From: an uncultured Flavonifractor sp. | GTDB taxonomy: Bacteria > Bacillota > Clostridia > Oscillospirales > Oscillospiraceae | DNA: 64,000 nt | Assembly (NCBI GenBank): GCA_910585415.1 | Contig: CAJUDT010000001.1 | Coordinates: forward strand, 79,005 to 143,004 | Reading direction: 5' to 3' | In this document: positions 53,759-61,182 of the stretch, piece by piece | Numbering within the stretch: position 1 is the first letter of the stretch | How the letters are laid out: every line of letters begins with the position of its first letter | Made by a program: the position numbers and the translations under genes | The notes under the pieces: model-generated | What the model was told of the DNA's origin: nothing | What the model saw: the letters and a program-made list of their open reading frames with translations, nothing else | Databases searched by the model: none

Positions 53759-55420
53759 TTAGATGTCTTCCGGCCGGATGGCGTTGGGGATGTCGCTGAT
53801 CTGCTTCCAGCGCTCCTCACTCAGCTGATAGCCGGTCATGGGTCCGTGGTAGTCGTTGGGGGCGTTCACGCCGGAATACACATGGAAGTGCTCGTCAAAA
53901 ATGGAGGCGGTGTGCAGATAGTCGCCGGCCACCTTCTGGCGGAGCATGTTGTAAATGTTCTGAGCCACGTCGGGGAAGCCAGCCTTGTCCAGTGCCTTCA
54001 CGAAGTCCACGCCGGTGACCTTGCGGGCCATCATGTCCTCGATGGCCTTCAGATCCTCATTGACGTTGCGGTTGGGCATGTCGTTGGAACCGTTGGCATA
54101 GGTCGCGGCCTCCACCTCTTCGTCGGTGATGGGGGGCAGACCCAGCTCGCGGAACATTCCCTGGAGGGCGCGGGCGGCCTTGTTGCGGGCCTTGATGACG
54201 TCTTCCTCGCGGACGGGCTGGAGGCCGCCGTCAATCTTCATGTCGCGCTGGATGATGTTCCAGTCGTCGTAGTCCTCGGCGTCCCAGTTGGAGCCGGCGA
54301 ACATGTTGTCGTAGTTGGGGGTGGCAGAGTAGCCGGAGCAGATGTAGTCGGTGCCGGAGAAGAACTGCGGCACACTGCGGGCCACCCGGCGCAGGTCGGA
54401 GTGGGTGAAGGTCTGGTCGTTGGAGGTGGTGGACTCCAGGTCCAGCAGCATGGCGATCAGGTTCTCAGCGGCGATGGCGCGGATGCCGCCGGGCACGCCC
54501 GCAGGCACGCCCACGCAGGAAACGGAACCGTTCTGGGTGCCCTGCACGCCGGCGCCCTTGGTGACGGCCAGGCAGCGGGCCTCCAGGTACAGCATGGACT
54601 TGCCCTCGGCATAGCCCATCTGGACCTCGGAACCGGTACCGGAGGTAAAGCGCATCTTCAGGCCGCGGCTGGCGTAGCAGCTGGCCAGGAACGCCTTGGA
54701 GTAGGGGGTGTCGTCGCCGTCCATAAAGACGGGCTCGGTGCCGTAGACGGAGATGGTCTCGGCATAGGTGGTGAAGCCCCGCATACCGAGCATCAGCTCT
54801 GTGGCCTCTTCCAGCGCGCACTGGGTCATAATGCCGGGACGGCCAGCCTGGGCGCCCACGAACAGAGCCATCGCGTTGAAGGGAGCGTAACGGGCGATGC
54901 CGACGGTGGTTTCCATCTCGGCAAAGCCGCGGACGGCGGCCTCAGCGGCGTCGGCGGCAATCTGAATGGGGTTGTCCTTCACATTGGTCACGTGGCACTG
55001 GTTGGCGGGCATCAGACGGGCGCGCATCTTGGTCATGCCCATCATGATTTCCACGATGGTCAGCTTGCCCACGACCTCGGTCAGCTTGGCGGGGGTGATG
55101 GACAGGGTGATGTCCAGGATGTCCTTCCGGGGGACGTTGATGTCAACGATCATCCGGGCGATATCCAGGGAATCAATGGCCATCGCCTTCTCCGCGTTGC
55201 CCAGCCGGATGGCGTGGTCGGCGATGAAGGTATCCAGCATGTCAAAGTCGGCGCGGCACTTGCCGTCCATCTCGACGATGCGGCCGTTTTCAATCTTGAT
55301 GCTGGGGGTGGGGTCGAAGGGGCTGTTCATGGCGATCAGACCTACTTCGGGCCACTCCTTAACATAGCCGTCCTGGTTGACCGGGCGGGCGGCCAGCACT
55401 TCAAAACGCTTTGATTTCAT
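53759..55420 (-). CDS. pduC: B12-dependent diol/glycerol dehydratase large subunit
   Basis: A 553-residue TIM-barrel subunit (Salmonella PduC is 554). Active-site residues are in place: Gln141 and His143 (ANQCHVTN), Glu170 (AEMETTVG), Glu220, Gln295 and Asp334 (TSNDQTF). The enzyme turns 1,2-propanediol into propionaldehyde and glycerol into 3-hydroxypropionaldehyde; the sequence alone does not settle which diol is preferred. This is the adenosylcobalamin type, not the glycyl-radical enzyme. AAGGAG precedes the start. Confidence 0.98.
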   Translation of the reverse strand: MKSKRFEVLAARPVNQDGYVKEWPEVGLIAMNSPFDPTPSIKIENGRIVEMDGKCRADFDMLDTFIADHAIRLGNAEKAMAIDSLDIARMIVDINVPRKDILDITLSITPAKLTEVVGKLTIVEIMMGMTKMRARLMPANQCHVTNVKDNPIQIAADAAEAAVRGFAEMETTVGIARYAPFNAMALFVGAQAGRPGIMTQCALEEATELMLGMRGFTTYAETISVYGTEPVFMDGDDTPYSKAFLASCYASRGLKMRFTSGTGSEVQMGYAEGKSMLYLEARCLAVTKGAGVQGTQNGSVSCVGVPAGVPGGIRAIAAENLIAMLLDLESTTSNDQTFTHSDLRRVARSVPQFFSGTDYICSGYSATPNYDNMFAGSNWDAEDYDDWNIIQRDMKIDGGLQPVREEDVIKARNKAARALQGMFRELGLPPITDEEVEAATYANGSNDMPNRNVNEDLKAIEDMMARKVTGVDFVKALDKAGFPDVAQNIYNMLRQKVAGDYLHTASIFDEHFHVYSGVNAPNDYHGPMTGYQLSEERWKQISDIPNAIRPEDI

Positions 55421-55446
55421 AGCTTACTGCTCCTTCCCGGATGTGA

Positions 55447-56256
55447 TTAAAGAATGTAGGGGGTGGTGGTGGACTTCAGCTCCTCGTCGGGGGCCAGGGA
55501 GCCCAGCAGCTGAATGCCCACGTCGCGGGCGGCGATGATGGCCTGCTTCACAGCGCCGGAATCGCCGGAGAAGAAGAAGTTGACCTCGTTGGAGAAGCTG
55601 GTGCCGCCGTTGCCGGGAGTGGCAATCAGCACGGCGTCGATGGTAGCGGCCTTGGACGCGGTATCGGCCAGGACCACGCCGATGCCGGCGGGAGCGCCGA
55701 CGGTGATGCCGAAGGCCTTGCCCAAAGGAGCGCCCCAGACCTTGTTCAGCACGTGGGAAGCGCGGGCGCTGTACTGGAACTCCAGATGACCGGCGCTGTT
55801 GCCGTACACGTCGCCGAAGGTGCGGTCCAGCTCGCGCAGGCAGACCTCGACGGCCCGGCGGGCATCGGACACGTCCTCCGCGCCAAAGATAATCAGGGAG
55901 CCGTGACCAGCGCCGCCCTCAGTATCACGGGGGCACTCCACCAGCAGGCACTCACTGTTGGTGGCCTTCACGGCCTCGTCGGCGGCGAAGATCTGGGGGC
56001 CGGCGCCCACGCGGTCGGAGATAATGCCGATAGCGCGGTACTTGGGGTCAATCTTCAGGAGCTCATGGACCTGATGGTCCAGGTTGGCGATTACCAGGCC
56101 GATGGTGTGGCCGATGGCGGTGCCCACAAACTCGGTCAGGTTGCAGGTGCCGGCGGGAGCGGCAGGCTTGTCGCAGCAGCACTCTTCAGCAGCGGGAGCG
56201 GCAGCGCCCAATTTCTTCATGACCTCATCCATGATCTTGCTGGTCAGTTCATCCAT
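55447..56256 (-). CDS. pduB: Tandem-BMC shell protein PduB
   Basis: A 269-residue trimer-forming shell protein with two BMC domains (about 45-150 and 155-265). The N-terminal helix (ELTSKIMDEVMKKLG), which links the shell to cargo in PduB, is followed by a cysteine cluster EECCCDKP...GTCN (about 28-42) that is unusual. The Met at 56256 is used since GGAGGG lies right before it; an in-frame ATG at 56271 would itself contain that ribosome site. Confidence 0.95.
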   Translation of the reverse strand: MDELTSKIMDEVMKKLGAAAPAAEECCCDKPAAPAGTCNLTEFVGTAIGHTIGLVIANLDHQVHELLKIDPKYRAIGIISDRVGAGPQIFAADEAVKATNSECLLVECPRDTEGGAGHGSLIIFGAEDVSDARRAVEVCLRELDRTFGDVYGNSAGHLEFQYSARASHVLNKVWGAPLGKAFGITVGAPAGIGVVLADTASKAATIDAVLIATPGNGGTSFSNEVNFFFSGDSGAVKQAIIAARDVGIQLLGSLAPDEELKSTTTPYIL

Positions 56257-56313
56257 TTGTTTTCCCTCCAAATTTTATTCATAAGGTTTGGATGCTTCTG
56301 CGGGGACCGGAGC

Positions 56314-56592
56314 TTACTCCATGTGGGGCAGGATCTTCTCCACGTCGGTGTGGGGCCTGGGGATCACGTGGCTGGAGACGACGGTGCCGACCTTCGCGGC
56401 GGCCATGGACCCGGCATCCACAGACGCCTTGACCGCGCCTACATCGCCGCGCACCATGACGGTGACCAGACCGGAGCCGATCTTCTCGTACCCAACCAGG
56501 GTGACGTTGGCGGATTTGACCATGGCGTCGGCGGCCTCGATGGCGCCTACCAGGCCTTTTGTCTCCACCATACCAAGGGCTTCTCTCTGCAT
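56314..56592 (-). CDS. pduA: BMC-H shell protein PduA
   Basis: A 92-residue BMC domain protein, first gene of the shell/enzyme operon. The motifs [20 protein letters not shown], the pore loop KIGSGL and [13 protein letters not shown] are those of PduA/PduJ. It forms the flat hexagonal sheet and the diol pore. Start at 56592 follows AAGGAGG; in-frame Met further upstream lacks a ribosome site. Confidence 0.95.
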   Translation of the reverse strand: MQREALGMVETKGLVGAIEAADAMVKSANVTLVGYEKIGSGLVTVMVRGDVGAVKASVDAGSMAAAKVGTVVSSHVIPRPHTDVEKILPHME

Positions 56593-56670
56593 TTCGCTAC
56601 CTCCTTGTTTATGGTCCGCGGCGTGCCCCAATCTTCTGGTATTGCGGCATACGCACGCTTTCTGTTTACC

Positions 56671-56811
56671 ATTATACTAAAGACAGCACTCTATTTTCTT
56701 GGCCCCGACGGATAATTTTTTGTCTAACTTATACAAAACCCACTCCGGCCTCTGCCTGGTGTTTTCCCGAAATATCCGGAAAATCCGCTCTATTTCACCG
56801 GAATTTTCCGG
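56671..56811 (-). promoter_or_regulatory. Control region of the pduA operon
   Basis: A clean -10 (TATAAT, complement of 56671-56676) lies about 80 bases before pduA, but no good -35 stands 16-18 bases upstream, which fits activator-dependent transcription. Farther upstream an inverted pair CCGGAAAAT (56776-56784) and ATTTTCCGG (56803-56811), 18 bases apart, overlaps a 14-base palindrome CCGGAATTTTCCGG (56798-56811). These are candidate sites for the AraC-type regulator encoded at 58134-59204. Confidence 0.6.
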
Positions 56812-56892
56812 TATTCCTCCCCATATGCCAAAAATTCAAACTATTTTTCCTTGTTACCTTTCCACAATACCCATTATTTTACAATCCCACGC

Positions 56893-56937
56893 AAAAAGCA
56901 GTCCGCCGGTCCCTCTTTCGGAACGGCGGACTGCCTT
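56893..56937 (-). terminator. Rho-independent terminator after pduQ
   Basis: On the minus strand an 11-bp stem (GCAGTCCGCCG with CGGCGGACTGC) and 15-base loop followed by TTTTTG. It separates the regulator-pduQ unit from the pduA operon. Confidence 0.92.
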
Positions 56938-56955
56938 TTGGTCATTTTTTGTCCA

Positions 56956-58095
56956 TCAGTCGATAATCTGGTCCAGAATGGCCTCCACATCGGCCTCCCG
57001 AACCGGGCGGGGATTCATCCCCGTGGTCACATCGGCCATTGCTGCGGCAACCAGCTCGGGGCGCAGGGCCCGTACCTGGGCCATGTCGGCCCCCCACTGC
57101 TTCAGTGTGGCGGGAATCTGGAGGGTGCGGTTTAGCGCCTCCAGCTCTTGAATCAGGTAGTTGACCCCCAGACGCACACTGGGAGCGGGGAAATCCAAAA
57201 TCCGCGCAATGCGCTGGTATTTTTTTGCTGCCAAGGTGTACTCCCCTGCCCGCACGTTGGTCAAGTCGGCATTGAAGCGGACCACCTTGGGCAGCAGCAT
57301 GGCGTTGACGCGCCCATGGGCAATGTGGAGCTTGCCGCCCAGGGCGTGGGCCATACCGTGATTGACGCCCAGCCCGGCGGAGTTGAAGGCCAGACCGGCC
57401 ATACAGGAGGCGTTGTGCATCTTCTCCCGGGCCAGCAGGTCCTCCCCGTCCAGGAAGGCCAGCGGCAGGAAGCGGAACACCAGGGTAATGGCCTTTTCGC
57501 ACATGGCGTCAGAAAAGTCGTTGGCCCCCGTGGAGACATAGGCCTCCAGCGCGTGGGTCAGCACGTCCATGCCCGCGTCGGCCGTGACCACCGGAGGGGC
57601 GGAGACGGTGAGCTCCGGGTCCAGAATGGCCACCGGGGGCCGCAGGGCCTGACTGTCCAGGGGGTACTTGACCCCCCGGGCCTTGTCGGTAATGACGGCA
57701 TAATCGGTGACCTCAGAGCCGGTGCCGCTGGTGGTGGGCACGGCAAAGCACTCCAGCTTATCCGTCTCAATGTTCAAAACCTGCTTGGCAATGGCCCGAA
57801 TGGCCTTGGCCGCGTCGATGGTGGAGCCGCCGCCCACCGCGATCACCACCTCCGCGTTGCAGGCCTGGAAGGCCATCACGCCAGCCGTGACCACCTCAAT
57901 GGGCGGGTCCGGAACCACACCGTCAAAGACGGTAACGGTACACCGGGTCAAATGGGAGGCCACCTTGTCGGGCACCTTCATTCCGGCCATAAAGCGGTCG
58001 GTGACGATGAGCACCCGCTTGTCCTCCACCCGGCTCAGGCGCTCCAGAGCGCCCTCTCCAAAGAAGATTCTGGTGCTGAAGCTAAATTCCTGCAT
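56956..58095 (-). CDS. pduQ: Iron-dependent alcohol dehydrogenase, PduQ-like
   Basis: A 379-residue type III alcohol dehydrogenase. NAD-binding GGGSTIDAAKAI, PTTSGTGSEVT and the metal-binding His/Asp set in DAGMDVLTHALEAY, GVNHGMAHALGG and HGRVNAMLLP are intact. It would reduce propionaldehyde to 1-propanol (or 3-hydroxypropionaldehyde to 1,3-propanediol) and regenerate NAD+ for PduP. It lies in the regulator unit rather than next to pduP; no targeting helix is seen at the N-terminus. Confidence 0.92.
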   Translation of the reverse strand: MQEFSFSTRIFFGEGALERLSRVEDKRVLIVTDRFMAGMKVPDKVASHLTRCTVTVFDGVVPDPPIEVVTAGVMAFQACNAEVVIAVGGGSTIDAAKAIRAIAKQVLNIETDKLECFAVPTTSGTGSEVTDYAVITDKARGVKYPLDSQALRPPVAILDPELTVSAPPVVTADAGMDVLTHALEAYVSTGANDFSDAMCEKAITLVFRFLPLAFLDGEDLLAREKMHNASCMAGLAFNSAGLGVNHGMAHALGGKLHIAHGRVNAMLLPKVVRFNADLTNVRAGEYTLAAKKYQRIARILDFPAPSVRLGVNYLIQELEALNRTLQIPATLKQWGADMAQVRALRPELVAAAMADVTTGMNPRPVREADVEAILDQIID

Positions 58096-58133
58096 AAAAA
58101 CGCCCCTTTCCCAGGGATGTGCAGGACTGCGCG

Positions 58134-59204
58134 CTAACCCGCGTCCTGCTTCAAGCCCTCCGGCAAACGTCCCTCCCGGTACTCTGTGGGAGTGACGCCC
58201 ACCTTTTTCTTAAACGCCTTGCTGAAATAATTGGTCTCGCTGTAGGACAACTCATAGGCTATGTTGATAACGGGCATATCGGTGTCCAGCAGCATCTTTT
58301 GCGCCGCCTCGATTTTGCAGTCCGTCACATAGGTGATGAAATTCATCCCGGTGATTTTCTTGAAAAACTTGCTGAAATAGCAAGAGCTCATATTGGCGTA
58401 CTCCGCCGCCTCATCCAGGCTGATGCCGCCCTTGATGTTGCGGTCAATGTAGTTGAGCACCCGCTGTTCGTCGCTGACCTGATAACAGCGGTTTTCGTCG
58501 ATGGCGGAAAAGATGATGTCCAGCATTTTTTCAAACACCAAAAAGGACTCATACTTCCGCCCCTGTATGTCGAACCGGGCCTTGAAGCGCTCCAGGCTTC
58601 CCGAGAGCTTCAGCTGGGCGGAGGGCCCCAAGGGCTCTCCCAGCCGGGCCAGCCCCTCGGCAAAGGCCACCGCCCCAGCCCGGACCGCACTCATATTATC
58701 CGTGTCCTGGTAGAGAGAATCAAGATACTCTTTTGCGTCATCGGTGCATTTTTTATAGCGGAAGGCCCGCATGTGCTCCGCTGTCTGCTTCAAGTAGCGC
58801 TCCCGCCGCTGAAGCTCCCGGTGGTCAGCCGCCGCCGTGGCCCCCCGCATGAGGGCCTTAGCCGCCGCCAGCAGCCAGCTGGAGCGGCAGGGCTTGAGCA
58901 GATAGTCCTGCACCCCCAGCCGCCACACATAGGCCGCTACGTCCATGCGCTTGCCCACCGAGGTAATCAGAATCGGGGTATCCGGCGCCACCCGGCGGGC
59001 GGCGGATATCATGTTGCAGCGGGTCAGGTCAAACATCGGCACATCCGCAATAAACAGGTCAATGGAGCCGTCCCGCAGCCGGTCGATAACCTGGGCCGGC
59101 TGAGAGGCCGCAAGCACCTCCACCGTGGGCAGTCCCGCCGACAAGATCCCCTGGGTGATTTCCCGTTCCAGATGGTTTTCATTGAGCACTAAAATACGGC
59201 TCAT
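58134..59204 (-). CDS. Response regulator with AraC-type DNA-binding domain
   Basis: A 356-residue regulator. The receiver domain (1-115) has the phospho-acceptor Asp54 (LFIADVPMFD), Ser/Thr81-82 and Lys104 (YLLKPCR). A helical linker (about 120-240) leads to two AraC helix-turn-helix motifs at the C-terminus (GGISLDEAAEYANMSSCYFSKFFKKITG and INIAYELSYSETNYFSKAFKKKVG). It follows the sensor gene and precedes pduQ, so it is the likely activator of the BMC operon. Confidence 0.93.
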   Translation of the reverse strand: MSRILVLNENHLEREITQGILSAGLPTVEVLAASQPAQVIDRLRDGSIDLFIADVPMFDLTRCNMISAARRVAPDTPILITSVGKRMDVAAYVWRLGVQDYLLKPCRSSWLLAAAKALMRGATAAADHRELQRRERYLKQTAEHMRAFRYKKCTDDAKEYLDSLYQDTDNMSAVRAGAVAFAEGLARLGEPLGPSAQLKLSGSLERFKARFDIQGRKYESFLVFEKMLDIIFSAIDENRCYQVSDEQRVLNYIDRNIKGGISLDEAAEYANMSSCYFSKFFKKITGMNFITYVTDCKIEAAQKMLLDTDMPVINIAYELSYSETNYFSKAFKKKVGVTPTEYREGRLPEGLKQDAG

Positions 59205-59256
59205 GCCGCCACGCTCTCCTTTCCCTGTCCTGTGCGCCCGTTTCGCGCCGCTTTGT

Positions 59257-60474
59257 CTACTTCTCCCGCTTCAGCGGCAGCTTGAAGCGCACCGCACAGC
59301 CCGGCCGGCCGTCCTTCCTGGGCTCCGCCCACAGGCCATAGCGCTTGCCAAAGGTCCGCTTCAGGTTCCGGTCGGTATCCCGCAGGGAAAAATGCTCCTT
59401 TTCAAAGGGCCCGCTGGCCTGGGCCTCCAGCTCCTCCATGGTCACCGCCTCGTTGTTGCTGAGAATTTGAAGCAGCAGGTCCTCGCCGTCCTCCTCCGCG
59501 AATACGTCAATCCGCCGGGATTCCGCCTCACAGCCCTGAAGAAGGAGCTCCACAACCGGCTGAAAGGTCATAAAGGGACAGCTGGCCCCCCAGTACCGCT
59601 CCGGCACGGAGATGCTGTACTCCAGCCCCTCCCCAATCCACGCCTTCTGAATGCGCAGCAGAGCGCCGATGTAGCTCAGTTCCTCCCCCAGTGTGGAAAT
59701 TTTGTGGTCCGGGTCGGTGGTGTAGCGCATGATGTCCGCGAAATCATAGGCCACCGCCTCGGTCTGTACCGCCTTCTCCTGAAAGGCCAGACGGGTAATG
59801 ACATTCATCACGAAGAAAAAGTACCGGGAGCTCTCCTGCTGCTGAAAGCTGTTCAGCTCCTGCTTTTGAATGGCAAACTCCAAATCGGAGCGGACGGCCC
59901 GGGCCTCGGCCAGCTCCTTGTCCTTGCCCTCCAGCTCCCGGACCATGGTGCGGTTGTAGTGATCCTGAATGGTATAGAGAATCATATCCCGCAGGACCTT
60001 TACCGCCGATTCCAGCTTTTCATATGTAATCGTCTCCGCCTGACGGTACGCCTCGTCCAGCGCCTGATTTTTCCGCCAGTTGGTCTGCTGGGGCAGGATG
60101 CGCTCCAGCTCCCGTTCTTCCTCGTCCTGCAAGCGGACCTGTCCGCCCATGACCGCGCCCATATAGCTGCCGTTGAAAATCAGCGGCACCGCGAAGTCCA
60201 CCAAATCCGCGTGGCAGCGGTAAATATAAGGTTGTCCCGTAATGGCCGAGTGGAGTCCCCCGTGGGCGTCGCACTGCTCGCACATCTCGGAAAATCCCTG
60301 AATCTCCCGCCCCAGCTTGCAATGGGGGGTAAAGCCGCTGTATTTGGTGATGGGACGGCCCCGGTAGTCCACCGTCACGAAGGCCAGCCCCATGGCTTTT
60401 GAGCAGTTGTCCTGAATGGCCTGAAGCTGCTCCACATCAATGAAATCCGATATTCTCTTGGAACCCTCTAGCAT
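59257..60474 (-). CDS. PocR-domain sensor protein with degenerate histidine kinase region
   Basis: A 405-residue cytoplasmic sensor. Residues about 10-120 match the PocR ligand-binding domain, with Cys52, Cys65, Cys68 and Cys87 (EMCEQC; YRCHAD) as possible ligand or metal contacts. PocR of Salmonella senses 1,2-propanediol. Residues about 200-400 align with LytS/His_kinase proteins (DIMRYTTD; LGEELSYIGALLRIQKAWIG), but the acceptor His of the PHFLFN box is replaced (SSRYFFF, about 215-221). The N-box Asn (VENAIKHG) is also lost (VVELLLQGCE). The start at 60474 follows GGAGGCG. Confidence 0.87.
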   Translation of the reverse strand: MLEGSKRISDFIDVEQLQAIQDNCSKAMGLAFVTVDYRGRPITKYSGFTPHCKLGREIQGFSEMCEQCDAHGGLHSAITGQPYIYRCHADLVDFAVPLIFNGSYMGAVMGGQVRLQDEEERELERILPQQTNWRKNQALDEAYRQAETITYEKLESAVKVLRDMILYTIQDHYNRTMVRELEGKDKELAEARAVRSDLEFAIQKQELNSFQQQESSRYFFFVMNVITRLAFQEKAVQTEAVAYDFADIMRYTTDPDHKISTLGEELSYIGALLRIQKAWIGEGLEYSISVPERYWGASCPFMTFQPVVELLLQGCEAESRRIDVFAEEDGEDLLLQILSNNEAVTMEELEAQASGPFEKEHFSLRDTDRNLKRTFGKRYGLWAEPRKDGRPGCAVRFKLPLKREK

Positions 60475-60623
60475 TGACCGCGCCTCCGAACCTCTTTGCC
60501 CTTGTCCGATTGGGGAATCGAACGCCCGAACGCCTCCCATCCCCGCCGCATTCGACTGTCCAACCGTCGTTTTCTCCTATCCTTGTCAAAACGCCTGAAA
60601 GTGCCGCGTGCCCTTCAAAAAAA

Positions 60624-60842
60624 CGCGGCTATCCCAGGAAGCCGCCCAGCTTGTCGAAAAAGTCCTGTGGACTTTCCCGCCAAGCTGAGGAAAATTTCAA
60701 AACTTGTTACACAAGTTCCGAAATTTTGTGATTCCGACGCGAAAGAAAACCCTGACGGTTTTCTTTCACACTATCTTTCCCTCCGAATCCTTTGGTCTAA
60801 GCGATTTTTCGACAGGCTGCGCGGCTATCCCAGGAAGCCGCC
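60624..60842. mobile_element. MITE-like element with flanking direct repeats
   Basis: Terminal inverted repeats TGTCGAAAAA (60652-60661) and TTTTTCGACA (60805-60814) enclose about 145 bases with three further perfect hairpins: AAAGTCC/GGACTTT, AACTTGT/ACAAGTT (extended by AATTTC/GAAATT) and GAAAGAAAACC/GGTTTTCTTTC. A 23-base direct repeat (60624-60646 and 60820-60842, each containing GGCTATCCCAGGAAGCC) brackets it. No protein is encoded. The layout fits a small non-autonomous element or a structured RNA. Confidence 0.7.
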
Positions 60843-61182
60843 TCCATTTTGTCCCATCTCACGGAACTTAATGGTACTTTTATGAGAAACACCCGTCTCT
60901 TCTTTCCCATTATAGCAAAAAAGTGCCCGTATACAATGTCTTTTTTTGCACCCGGCCCTTGTTTTTTTGACTTGTGTTAATCTTATTGTATCCTGCGCTT
61001 CCAGTAGAACATGCTCCTGCCCAGCGGTGTGGTAATTAATTAAATTGTAAAACTCATCTCCTTGTTTTGTCAAGTGCCGTTTTGCCTCATCGCCTCCCGG
61101 ACCGCCGTCCCAGCCCAATGTGTAAATACCCCCTCTGCTGGCAATAATAGCGGAAACCCCTTTGGAAAGGAATGTGTCTACG
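60843..61182. other. Intergenic region before the nucleotidyltransferase gene
   Basis: About 340 bases between divergent genes, lower in GC. AT-rich stretches around 60900-61060 may hold promoters for either side. No gene with convincing coding character is seen. Confidence 0.4.

Noticed and set aside
53846..55414. Open frame on the plus strand opposite pduC
   Set aside because: Val/Gly/His-rich reverse-frame artefact; pduC is certain on the minus strand.
39282..56592. Ethanolamine (Eut) or glycyl-radical diol locus instead of Pdu
   Set aside because: No EutBC lyase and no glycyl-radical enzyme or activase; the large, medium and small B12 diol dehydratase subunits and both reactivase subunits are present. 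EutJ, EutS- and EutP-like genes also occur in Pdu loci.
56593..56955. Possible cobalamin riboswitch ahead of the B12-dependent operon
   Set aside because: I looked for the conserved B12-box region and found no recognisable match; control seems to rest on the sensor/AraC pair.
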